Part shown: positions 1 to 5,050 of the stretch, in pieces
How positions within the stretch are numbered: position 1 is the stretch's first letter
How the letters are laid out: the number at the start of each line of letters is the position of its first letter
Origin: Spirochaetales bacterium
Lineage (GTDB): Bacteria; Spirochaetota; Spirochaetia; DSM-27196; SLAA01
Length of the DNA stretch: 5,050 nucleotides
NCBI GenBank assembly: GCA_007126415.1
Contig: SLBH01000361.1
Span: forward strand, 1-5,050
Direction: 5' to 3'
The notes under the pieces: generated by a model
The model's database searches: none
What the model saw: the letters and a program-made list of their open reading frames with translations, nothing else
What the model was told of the DNA's origin: nothing
Position numbers and translations under genes: made by a program

Positions 1-150
1 GGCGCGCGCTTCTCCTGGGAAGACCGGCGGGTACGGTTTGAGCGCGACGCGGGCGGGGAGTATAACCGGATGACCGTCACGACCAACGCCGCCGGAACTC
101 GTACCCTGGAGAGAGAATCAAGCTCACCGAACCGTCCGGCCGAGCAGTAG
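1..150 (+). CDS. C-terminal end of a probable beta-lactamase-fold protein (5' truncated by window)
   Basis: Frame 1 is open from the first base to a TAG at 148-150, giving 49 residues of a protein whose start lies upstream. Seen directly: residues 11-39 align without gaps to residues 476-504 of the next gene. There are seven identities in 29 columns (F13, E14, R23, T28, A31, R38, E39), and aromatic or aliphatic residues match at most beta-strand positions. In the downstream protein this segment ends the small beta-barrel domain that follows the beta-lactamase fold, so I infer that this gene encodes a related protein, perhaps a tandem paralogue. The last ten residues are Ser/Pro-rich and look like a disordered tail. 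The 12-base gap to the next start suggests co-transcription. Nothing can be said about its catalytic state. It could also be a different enzyme that shares only the C-terminal module. Confidence 0.7.
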   Translation, partial: GARFSWEDRRVRFERDAGGEYNRMTVTTNAAGTRTLERESSSPNRPAEQ

Positions 151-152
151 AC

Positions 153-156
153 GAGG
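153..156 (+). promoter_or_regulatory. Weak ribosome binding site
   Basis: GAGG lies six bases before the ATG at 163 and just after the TAG of the preceding gene. It supports the ATG at 163 over the in-frame ATG at 172. The match to Shine-Dalgarno is short, so translational coupling to the upstream gene may contribute. Confidence 0.45.
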
Positions 157-162
157 CCCACG

Positions 163-1707
163 ATGAAACGAATGCGCAACACGCTTTTTTCACTCTACTG
201 GTGGCTGCAGGGCTTACGTGTACCCGAGCTTCGACGGAAACAGCTCCTGCCGGTCCTCGGAGCCGTCGCAGCGGTGGCTGTTGCCGCGTATCCGGTGGTC
301 ATCGTAGCGATGCCGAGCGGCGAGCCCGACCGCGCGGAAGAGCATGAACACGAGCGTACTCCGTTCGTCCTCTCTGATGAATCTACCGCAGCGCTCGAGG
401 CGCTACTCGAAGATCAAACCCGGCCGGGTGAACCGGGAGTTGCGATGGCCGTGTTCGGGGACGGGCGGTTGCTGTACTCCGGGTACCGCGGTCTCGCGAA
501 CCTCGATCACCAAATCGAGCTTTCGGAAGGTGCGGTGTTCTACGCCGCCGAGCTTTCAAAACAAGTCACCGCCGTAGCGGCTGCCGTGCTGATCGATCGC
601 GGTAAACTCGCACTCGATGATGCAGCGGCGAAGCTGCTCGAGGACTGGCCGAGCTGGGCCGAGGAGGTCCGGGTCGAGCATCTGCTGTACCACACGGCGG
701 GTTTGCCGGACTTTATCGAGCTCATCGAAGTCGCCGATCTAAGTATCGCCGACCCGCTCAGGCTTGAAGACTATATGGAGGTCGTTACCACCGCCGGCGC
801 GTTGAATCACGAACCCGGTTCGCGATTTGAGTTCAGCAGAAGCAACTACCTTGCTCTGGCCGCGGTGGTGGAGGAGGTCGACGGCCGCAGCTTGCCGCGC
901 TTCGCGGAGGAGGAACTCTTTGAGCCACTCGGCATGGAAAACAGTCTGCTCAACGACGACAGGCGGACCATCATTGCGAACCGGGTGATAGGATATAGAC
1001 CCCGCCGCGGACCCGCCGCCCCGGCCCCCGGTAGCGAAACGGGCGAGTTCGCGGTCGCGCACATCAACACCTACCAAGAGTACGGTGCCGGTGGGCTCTA
1101 CACAACCGTAGAAGACTGGGCTCGCTGGGACCGAGTATATAGCGCCAACGCTCTTGAGCTCAACAACGAGGTCTTCGAGATGCTGAGCTCGGCCGGCCGT
1201 ACCGAAGGCGGGGGCGATATTCCGTACGCGTTTGGTCTGCAATTAGACCGGTGGAACGAGCTCGAGCGGGAGGGCCACGACGCACGCTTCATGGGGTTCC
1301 GGCACGACTACCGCCGATTTCCTGCGCACGGTGTATCGCTACTGCTCCTGAGCAATCGCGACGACATCGACGCCCAAGAGCTCCTCGAGCGCGGCAGCGA
1401 GATTGTGCTCGCCGACCGGCTTGAAGCCTGGATGCGTCCTTATCTCGGTCGCTTCAGAAGCCCCGAGCTCGACACCGTCTACGAGTTCAGCGCCGAGGGC
1501 GGACGGATGTACCTCGAACGTCGCAGGCGGCAGCCCCAAGCACTGAGTTACGACGGCGAAGACCGTTGGAGACTCGGCAGCTGGGTGTTCGAGTTCGAAG
1601 GTCTCGAGGACGAGCGCTTCACGCGCCTCTCGCTCTCGACGATCCGCGCCTTCAACGTGGAGTTTCACCGCGAAACCGGCGAGGCCGGCGGCGCTCGCGC
1701 CGATTAA
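163..1707 (+). CDS. Membrane-anchored beta-lactamase-fold protein with degenerate active site (probable pseudoenzyme)
   Basis: This 514-residue protein has a basic N-terminus, one hydrophobic helix at about residues 27-50 and an acidic linker. A serine beta-lactamase / PBP-like domain follows (about 70-415), then a small beta-rich C-terminal domain (about 425-506). The orientation predicts an inner-membrane anchor with the domains in the periplasm. Fold landmarks of the family are clear: HTAG at 177-180, PLGM after the second motif, GAGGLYTT, and a late LLLLSN strand. The catalytic positions have changed. In the SxxK block the nucleophile is Glu130, with Lys133 kept (ELSK). YxN reads Phe224-Ser225-Arg226. 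The third motif reads His372-Asp373-Ala374 instead of HxG. Members with intact motifs hydrolyse or transfer D-amino-acid peptides, beta-lactams or esters. This one probably cannot use that mechanism, so a binding or regulatory role is inferred. It sits 12 bases after a possible paralogue and converges with the operon on the other strand. Fold assignment is firm, function is unknown. Confidence 0.9.
   Translation: MKRMRNTLFSLYWWLQGLRVPELRRKQLLPVLGAVAAVAVAAYPVVIVAMPSGEPDRAEEHEHERTPFVLSDESTAALEALLEDQTRPGEPGVAMAVFGDGRLLYSGYRGLANLDHQIELSEGAVFYAAELSKQVTAVAAAVLIDRGKLALDDAAAKLLEDWPSWAEEVRVEHLLYHTAGLPDFIELIEVADLSIADPLRLEDYMEVVTTAGALNHEPGSRFEFSRSNYLALAAVVEEVDGRSLPRFAEEELFEPLGMENSLLNDDRRTIIANRVIGYRPRRGPAAPAPGSETGEFAVAHINTYQEYGAGGLYTTVEDWARWDRVYSANALELNNEVFEMLSSAGRTEGGGDIPYAFGLQLDRWNELEREGHDARFMGFRHDYRRFPAHGVSLLLLSNRDDIDAQELLERGSEIVLADRLEAWMRPYLGRFRSPELDTVYEFSAEGGRMYLERRRRQPQALSYDGEDRWRLGSWVFEFEGLEDERFTRLSLSTIRAFNVEFHRETGEAGGARAD
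1704..1707. other. Overlapping convergent stop codons
   Basis: The palindrome TTAA supplies the TAA of the plus-strand gene (1705-1707) and the TAA of the minus-strand gene (complement of 1704-1706). There is no intergenic space for a separate terminator, so the two transcripts must overlap at their 3' ends or end inside each other's coding region. Confidence 0.95.
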
Positions 1708-3143
1708 CGCTTCTCGTTGTCTTCGGCGCGGTTGCTCTCGGTTTCGCGGTCGCCGCCGGCCACCCCCTCGTCGAACACCACAATCGTTCCGCCGATGTTC
1801 AGCACATCCCCCGGTTCAAGATCTTGCTTGGTAGCCGGCTGATTGTTGACCGTGATCTCGCTCTCGCTCTCTACTCGGTACCTGCGCGTCTTCTCGTCGT
1901 ACACCACCGTGGCATGATGCGCGCGCATAGAGGGAGCGCCGTGAACCGTAAGGTCGGCGTTATCGCTTCCCCCGATCACGGTACGCCCCTGCGGTAACGA
2001 GAACATACGCGTCGCCGCTCGCCCCCCCGACAGCAGTTCCAGATTCGCATCGCTTCGCTTGTTCTGAAATCGAAGCCGACGGATCAAGGCCCATAGCGCA
2101 AGCGCCGCCAAGACCGGCGCGAGCAACCACGGGCCTATCTCGCTCGGGCTGGTGCCGAGGATCGTACCGGCGTAGTAGCTCCTCGGTCTCGTTCGACTGC
2201 CGGCGTACTCTACCTGCACGTACTTGCGCTCGGCCGGTTCCATCGTCGGCCGATAGGTCAAAACGTACTCGCGCAGTACGCGCTCGCGGATCGCGAGGTA
2301 TACCTCGGCGAGCTCGCTATCATCGCGAGCGTCGAACACGCGGCCGCCGCTTCTCCGTGCTATAGTTTCGAGGTTATCCTCTTGTTCGGTTCCAAAATGA
2401 ATACCGAACATCGATATGCCGTCGAGTTCGAGCTGCTCGATGCTCTCGGAATAGTCGTAGACATGCGTTCCGAACTCAGGATGAGGTTGCCGCCGGTGCA
2501 CTGTGAACGGAAAGTTTTCACCGTCAGACAGAACGATCAGGACGACTCGCCCCCGCTCGTCGCTGAGCTCGCGAGAGGCCTCGATAATCGCTTTGTAGAG
2601 CTCGGTGAAGCCCTCACCGGGCCCCGGACGGTCTATCTCATCCAGGAGGCGCTCGATCTGCAGCCGGCTCTCGATCGGCTGCGAATGCTTGTGGTAAAAC
2701 GTGTTGAACGACGCGAGCCCGACCCTATCTCGGGGATGATCGACGCTGTCGAGGAACACGCGTATCGCGCGCTTCGCGTGCGTGATCCGCATCTCTTCAG
2801 GGTCGTCGGTAGGCTCGTCGTCTATGGTGTCGTACATACTCCCGGAGTTGTCGATCAAGAGAAAAAACGTAACGCCCGCGTCGCGATCGGCGACGGTGCT
2901 CAGACCGAAGGTCCGAATCTCGCTGAACTGCTCCCCGTCGGGAGATTCGTACAACCGAAACTCATCTCCGGTAACACCTTCGGGCGGTACCCCCGCCGCT
3001 TCATCAATATCCACGTAGACATCCACCTGCTGCCGAGTGAGCATGCGGCTTGGGTCTATCTGGGTAATCTCGGCCTCGGCAACCGCAAACGGAGAAATGA
3101 GCCCCAGAAGCAACACCGGTAACAGAAACTTGACTGTGTTCAT
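1704..3143 (-). CDS. VWA-domain protein with transmembrane helix and cytoplasmic FHA domain
   Basis: This 479-residue protein starts with a signal peptide (about 1-24, hydrophobic core then an Ala-rich site near 20-24). A short beta-rich segment (25-90) is followed by a von Willebrand factor A domain (about 91-290). The MIDAS metal site looks complete: Asp98-x-Ser100-x-Ser102, Thr180 and the LSDGE strand with Asp207. A hydrophobic helix at 336-355 followed by basic residues places the C-terminus in the cytoplasm. An FHA domain covers about 368-458, before a charged tail. VWA domains with MIDAS usually bind protein ligands through a divalent metal, so extracytoplasmic adhesion or complex assembly is inferred. 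The FHA domain lacks the usual Arg (IGG at 390-392) and the Ser three residues before His410, so classical phosphothreonine binding is doubtful. It is the last gene of a three-gene minus-strand run, 57 bases after its neighbour. The ATG at 3143 is backed by a good ribosome binding site and by the signal peptide. Confidence 0.9.
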   Translation of the reverse strand: MNTVKFLLPVLLLGLISPFAVAEAEITQIDPSRMLTRQQVDVYVDIDEAAGVPPEGVTGDEFRLYESPDGEQFSEIRTFGLSTVADRDAGVTFFLLIDNSGSMYDTIDDEPTDDPEEMRITHAKRAIRVFLDSVDHPRDRVGLASFNTFYHKHSQPIESRLQIERLLDEIDRPGPGEGFTELYKAIIEASRELSDERGRVVLIVLSDGENFPFTVHRRQPHPEFGTHVYDYSESIEQLELDGISMFGIHFGTEQEDNLETIARRSGGRVFDARDDSELAEVYLAIRERVLREYVLTYRPTMEPAERKYVQVEYAGSRTRPRSYYAGTILGTSPSEIGPWLLAPVLAALALWALIRRLRFQNKRSDANLELLSGGRAATRMFSLPQGRTVIGGSDNADLTVHGAPSMRAHHATVVYDEKTRRYRVESESEITVNNQPATKQDLEPGDVLNIGGTIVVFDEGVAGGDRETESNRAEDNEKR

Positions 3144-3151
3144 CGCTTACA

Positions 3152-3157
3152 CTCCTC
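3152..3157 (-). promoter_or_regulatory. Ribosome binding site of the VWA-FHA gene
   Basis: Read on the minus strand this is GAGGAG, eight bases before the ATG at 3141-3143. It is a strong Shine-Dalgarno match and decides the start. It lies inside a nine-codon reading frame that ends three bases before the same ATG. Confidence 0.75.
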
Positions 3158-3180
3158 GCACTCTCGGCGGTTCCATAATG

Positions 3181-3205
3181 CCGCCCTCACTATCCCGCCC
3201 TCACT
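3181..3205. repeat. Short direct repeat (11 bp, 14-bp period) across a stop codon
   Basis: CCGCCCTCACT occurs at 3181-3191 and again, identically, at 3195-3205, separated by three bases. The right copy contains the TGA (minus strand) of the polytopic FHA gene and the left copy lies in the spacer before the VWA gene. It looks like a local slippage duplication. Read on the minus strand, the left copy contains GAGGG, a possible weak ribosome binding sequence. Confidence 0.8.
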
Positions 3206-4097
3206 CGTGGCGGAAAAACAGCTTGGCGCTTCCGATCTTGATAACGTCTTCGTACTTGAGGCGTTGCTCCGCGATCGGCCGGTTGTTAACGAGCACGCCG
3301 CCGGCCTGTTGTGGCTCGAGCGGCTCAATATAGAGCTCGTGATTCTTGTAACGCAACCGTGCGTGCCGCTCGAGCACGTCGCGGTAGCCTTTGATGATGA
3401 AGTCGGCGCCGGCTCCGCTACCGATCACCGCGCGACGTTGATTGATCACGAACTCCTTGCCTTTGAAGCGGCCGTTCAACAACCGAAGCACCCCAAGCGA
3501 GAGCTGCCGCTCGATCAAGGCGTGGAACAACGCGATCGCAGCGCCGAGCAGCACCAGCCCCGCGAAGCGAACCACCGCGGCCTGTTCCACATGGACGCTC
3601 CCGTACTCAATGACCGCACCACCGAGGAAACCGCCGAGGAAGCCGCCGGCCACACCCATCGCGAGCTTGCGCAGCGAGCGCACGCGGATGCCTTCGGTTG
3701 AGCCCACAAACAACCCGAGCACCGCCCAGCCGAGCGCGCGCGCGAGTGGGAAACCGATCGTGCGCACATCCTGCTCCTGAATGAGAACGAGCTCGCCCAC
3801 CACAAACAGCACCGCCTGGCCCACGACAAACCCCAACATCCCACCGAGCAGCCCAAGCGCCGCCCCGGTGCCGGCTCCAACCATGATACGATGATTGCTG
3901 CCGGCGATGATGCCTTCGGCGGTACCGAGGAACACCCCGAACAGAAGCCCGAACGCCGCCCCGGAAGCGACGCTGAACACCAAGTAGTTCGGGAATTGTG
4001 TCTGCTGCGCCAGAAACAACTCCATTACCGGCCAGACCAACACTCCCGCCAACACACCGAGCGCACAGATAATCAATCGTTTCCAAAACAGTGTCAT
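3201..4097 (-). CDS. Six-helix glycine-rich membrane protein with C-terminal FHA domain
   Basis: This 298-residue protein has six predicted membrane helices (about 8-29, 39-63, 71-98, 116-137, 145-163, 174-194). The basic N-terminus and basic loops (GSNHR, RVRSLRK) put both ends in the cytoplasm. The membrane part carries an internal duplication: residues 46-87 match 120-161 without gaps at a 74-residue offset, sharing G-x-F-x-G-[TS]-x-E-G-I (Glu61 and Glu135) and a following glycine zipper. In the second copy the zipper is encoded by a 12-bp tandem repeat with one mismatch at 3622-3645. The FHA domain (about 203-298) keeps the IG turn, His245-Ala246, Asn271 and a DVIKIG strand. However, Ser227 replaces the usual Arg and Leu242 the usual Ser. 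FHA domains recruit phosphoproteins, and the upstream probable kinase makes that role plausible, but these substitutions argue against ordinary phosphothreonine recognition. Channel, scaffold or sensor are all possible roles. The membrane family is not one I can name. Confidence 0.88.
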   Translation of the reverse strand: MTLFWKRLIICALGVLAGVLVWPVMELFLAQQTQFPNYLVFSVASGAAFGLLFGVFLGTAEGIIAGSNHRIMVGAGTGAALGLLGGMLGFVVGQAVLFVVGELVLIQEQDVRTIGFPLARALGWAVLGLFVGSTEGIRVRSLRKLAMGVAGGFLGGFLGGAVIEYGSVHVEQAAVVRFAGLVLLGAAIALFHALIERQLSLGVLRLLNGRFKGKEFVINQRRAVIGSGAGADFIIKGYRDVLERHARLRYKNHELYIEPLEPQQAGGVLVNNRPIAEQRLKYEDVIKIGSAKLFFRHE

Positions 4098-4103
4098 GTT
4101 TGC

Positions 4104-4117
4104 TACTCCCTACTCCC
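4104..4117 (-). promoter_or_regulatory. Tandem duplicated ribosome binding site
   Basis: TACTCCC is repeated exactly in tandem at 4104-4110 and 4111-4117, so the minus-strand transcript reads GGGAGTA twice. The nearer GGGAG (4106-4110) is eight bases before the ATG at 4095-4097 and is well placed to be used. The farther copy is 15 bases away and too distant to initiate directly. It may simply be a slippage product or may act as a ribosome standby site. Confidence 0.6.
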
Positions 4118-4139
4118 TATCGCGCCCGATCGTTTCTCA

Positions 4140-5050
4140 TTACTCACCGCGGGGCTGCAACTCGGCGTCGAGCACCAAGCGCGACTGATGCCGCTCGAAG
4201 CGGAGGTTGTACTCCTGCGGTTCGTACCCCTCCGCGGTAACCCGGAAGCGATACGCCTGCCCCGACTGCAGCGCCTCGGGCTCGACCTCCTCGAGGTCTC
4301 GCCAGAGCCCGCGTAGTCGCACCCGCACGGTATACCCGTCGAGCATGCGTCGCCCGGTTGCTGCGTCTACCACCCGAGTGCGGATGCGAAGCGGCTCGGA
4401 ATCAGGCGTTTCGAGCACCGCCTCAACCCGGCGACCGTCGGCCCAACGCGTTGAGGTGCGCTGTTCGCGGCGCGGCGCCACGTCGAACGACCGCCAGAAC
4501 ACCGTGTCGGCAGCCTCGAACTTGGCGCGATATGAGCCGGCCGGAAGGTAGAGCCGCTCGCTACTCACCACCCGATAGTCGGCGCTCTCGTGCTCGCTGC
4601 GCTCTCGAAAGCCGGTGACCACGTACGCCTCGTCGCCGACAACGCTGTTTGAAACCTCGTAAACCGTTGCACGCAGCCCGAGGTCTTGCGGTTCGCGGCC
4701 GTTCCTCTCGACGCGCACCATAAGGTTCGCCGCGCCGTACTCATCGGCGTGGATGAGCTCGTGATAGTACCCGCTGTGATACGCGTAGATGCCGGTTGCC
4801 ACAAGCGCAGGTGCGAGTAGCGCCGCAGCAATCGCCAGCGCGCGTTTCACGCGCGAGGGACGAACCGGCGGTCGCCAAGTTCCGGCGATGAACTGCTGGA
4901 GGCGCACCGCCGGATCGGCGGCGTTCTTATACGCGGTGCGTTTGTCGAGAAGACGAAGCACCGGGTCAAGGCTCTGGTAGCGACGCTTGCGCTTAACCCG
5001 CATGCAGATGCGAATCAAACGCGCTGCAAAACGCGAAATCTTGGGGTTGA
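4140..5050 (-). CDS. Probable transmembrane Ser/Thr protein kinase, C-terminal part (5' truncated by window)
   Basis: The frame is open from the window edge to a TAA at 4140-4142, about 302 residues. Residue numbers here count from an internal TTG at 5018, which is probably not the start because coding continues upstream to the edge. The first visible stretch reads like the end of a Hanks-type kinase domain: a helix with I-x-x-I-C, then RRYQS (4971-4985), the conserved Arg of subdomain XI, and a leucine-rich last helix. A juxtamembrane segment leads to one hydrophobic helix (about 60-80, 4779-4841) preceded by basic residues, so the kinase would be cytoplasmic. The extracytoplasmic part (81-292) is beta-rich. 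It has two segments resembling PEGA or carboxypeptidase-regulatory-like modules, LPAGSYRAKF (158-167) and SGQAYRFRVTAEGYEP (252-267). The lead position before two FHA-domain genes fits a kinase operon. ATP-binding and catalytic-loop motifs lie outside the window, so activity cannot be judged. The alternative is a PEGA-like membrane protein without a kinase domain. Confidence 0.8.
   Translation of the reverse strand, partial: NPKISRFAARLIRICMRVKRKRRYQSLDPVLRLLDKRTAYKNAADPAVRLQQFIAGTWRPPVRPSRVKRALAIAAALLAPALVATGIYAYHSGYYHELIHADEYGAANLMVRVERNGREPQDLGLRATVYEVSNSVVGDEAYVVTGFRERSEHESADYRVVSSERLYLPAGSYRAKFEAADTVFWRSFDVAPRREQRTSTRWADGRRVEAVLETPDSEPLRIRTRVVDAATGRRMLDGYTVRVRLRGLWRDLEEVEPEALQSGQAYRFRVTAEGYEPQEYNLRFERHQSRLVLDAELQPRGE

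Noticed and set aside
838..846. R-S-N (residues 226-228) as the intact YxN motif of the beta-lactamase-fold protein
   Set aside because: The family spacing from the motif to the following Tyr (two residues between) and to the leucines fits FSR at 224-226. RSN would be directly followed by that Tyr.
739..1242. 167-codon minus-strand frame opposite the beta-lactamase-fold gene
   Set aside because: It has no motif support and lies across the conserved second motif of the real gene.
1689..1702. Five-base-pair GC hairpin (CGGCG, CTCG loop, CGCCG) just before the convergent stops
   Set aside because: The stem is short, lies in coding sequence and is not followed by a T run on either strand, so it does not qualify as an intrinsic terminator.
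1857..1872. Short CTCGCT-type repeats
   Set aside because: They encode an alternating Glu-Ser stretch in the FHA domain of the VWA protein and are explained by codon choice.
2382..3122. 246-codon plus-strand frame opposite the VWA gene
   Set aside because: It lies wholly antisense to a gene with a signal peptide, MIDAS and FHA motifs. Its translation has no recognisable domain, and long antisense frames are expected at this base composition.
3207..3701. 164-codon plus-strand frame opposite the polytopic FHA gene
   Set aside because: It is a shadow of the glycine-rich helices and FHA domain on the minus strand, with no membrane segment, motif or ribosome binding site of its own.
3607..4086. 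159-codon minus-strand frame inside the polytopic FHA gene in another frame
   Set aside because: The translation is low-complexity Gly/Arg, and the competing frame has coherent helices and an FHA domain.
5001..5018. TTG at 5018 or ATG at 5001-5003 as the start of the rightmost gene
   Set aside because: The frame continues open to the window edge with residues fitting a kinase C-lobe, and no ribosome binding sequence precedes either codon at a usable distance.

Overview
The window is a GC-rich, almost gapless stretch of bacterial chromosome with four genes plus the tail of a fifth. Cleavable signal peptides, periplasm-type domains and a Hanks-type kinase with FHA partners suggest a diderm bacterium with a large signalling repertoire. 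The lineage cannot be fixed from the sequence. No RNA genes, mobile elements, CRISPR arrays or convincing promoters or terminators were seen.

Left part, plus strand (1-1707): the last 49 codons of one gene are followed after 12 bases by a complete 514-residue, membrane-anchored protein of the serine beta-lactamase / penicillin-binding-protein-like fold. Its fold landmarks are intact, but the catalytic positions are altered: the nucleophilic Ser of SxxK is Glu, YxN reads FSR, and the HxG motif reads HDA. It is therefore probably a pseudoenzyme. The upstream partial gene ends in a segment that aligns without gaps to the C-terminus of the pseudoenzyme, so the two may be tandem paralogues.

Right part, minus strand (5050 down to 1704): three co-directional genes with short spacers (42 and 57 bases) look like one operon. 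In transcription order they are: (1) a protein whose start lies outside the window, probably a Ser/Thr protein kinase, of which the end of the catalytic domain, one membrane helix and an extracytoplasmic beta-rich region with two PEGA-like segments are visible; (2) a six-helix, glycine-rich membrane protein with an internal 74-residue-period duplication and a cytoplasmic C-terminal FHA domain; (3) a secreted-then-anchored protein with an extracytoplasmic von Willebrand factor A domain carrying a full MIDAS, one membrane helix and a cytoplasmic FHA domain. The two FHA domains resemble each other and both lack the Arg and Ser normally used to bind phosphothreonine.

The inferred picture is a trans-membrane signalling module. 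A kinase senses outside and phosphorylates inside, a VWA protein binds a metal-dependent ligand outside, and a polytopic protein and the VWA protein offer related, non-canonical FHA domains at the inner face. The two gene groups converge and their stop codons overlap within the four bases TTAA.
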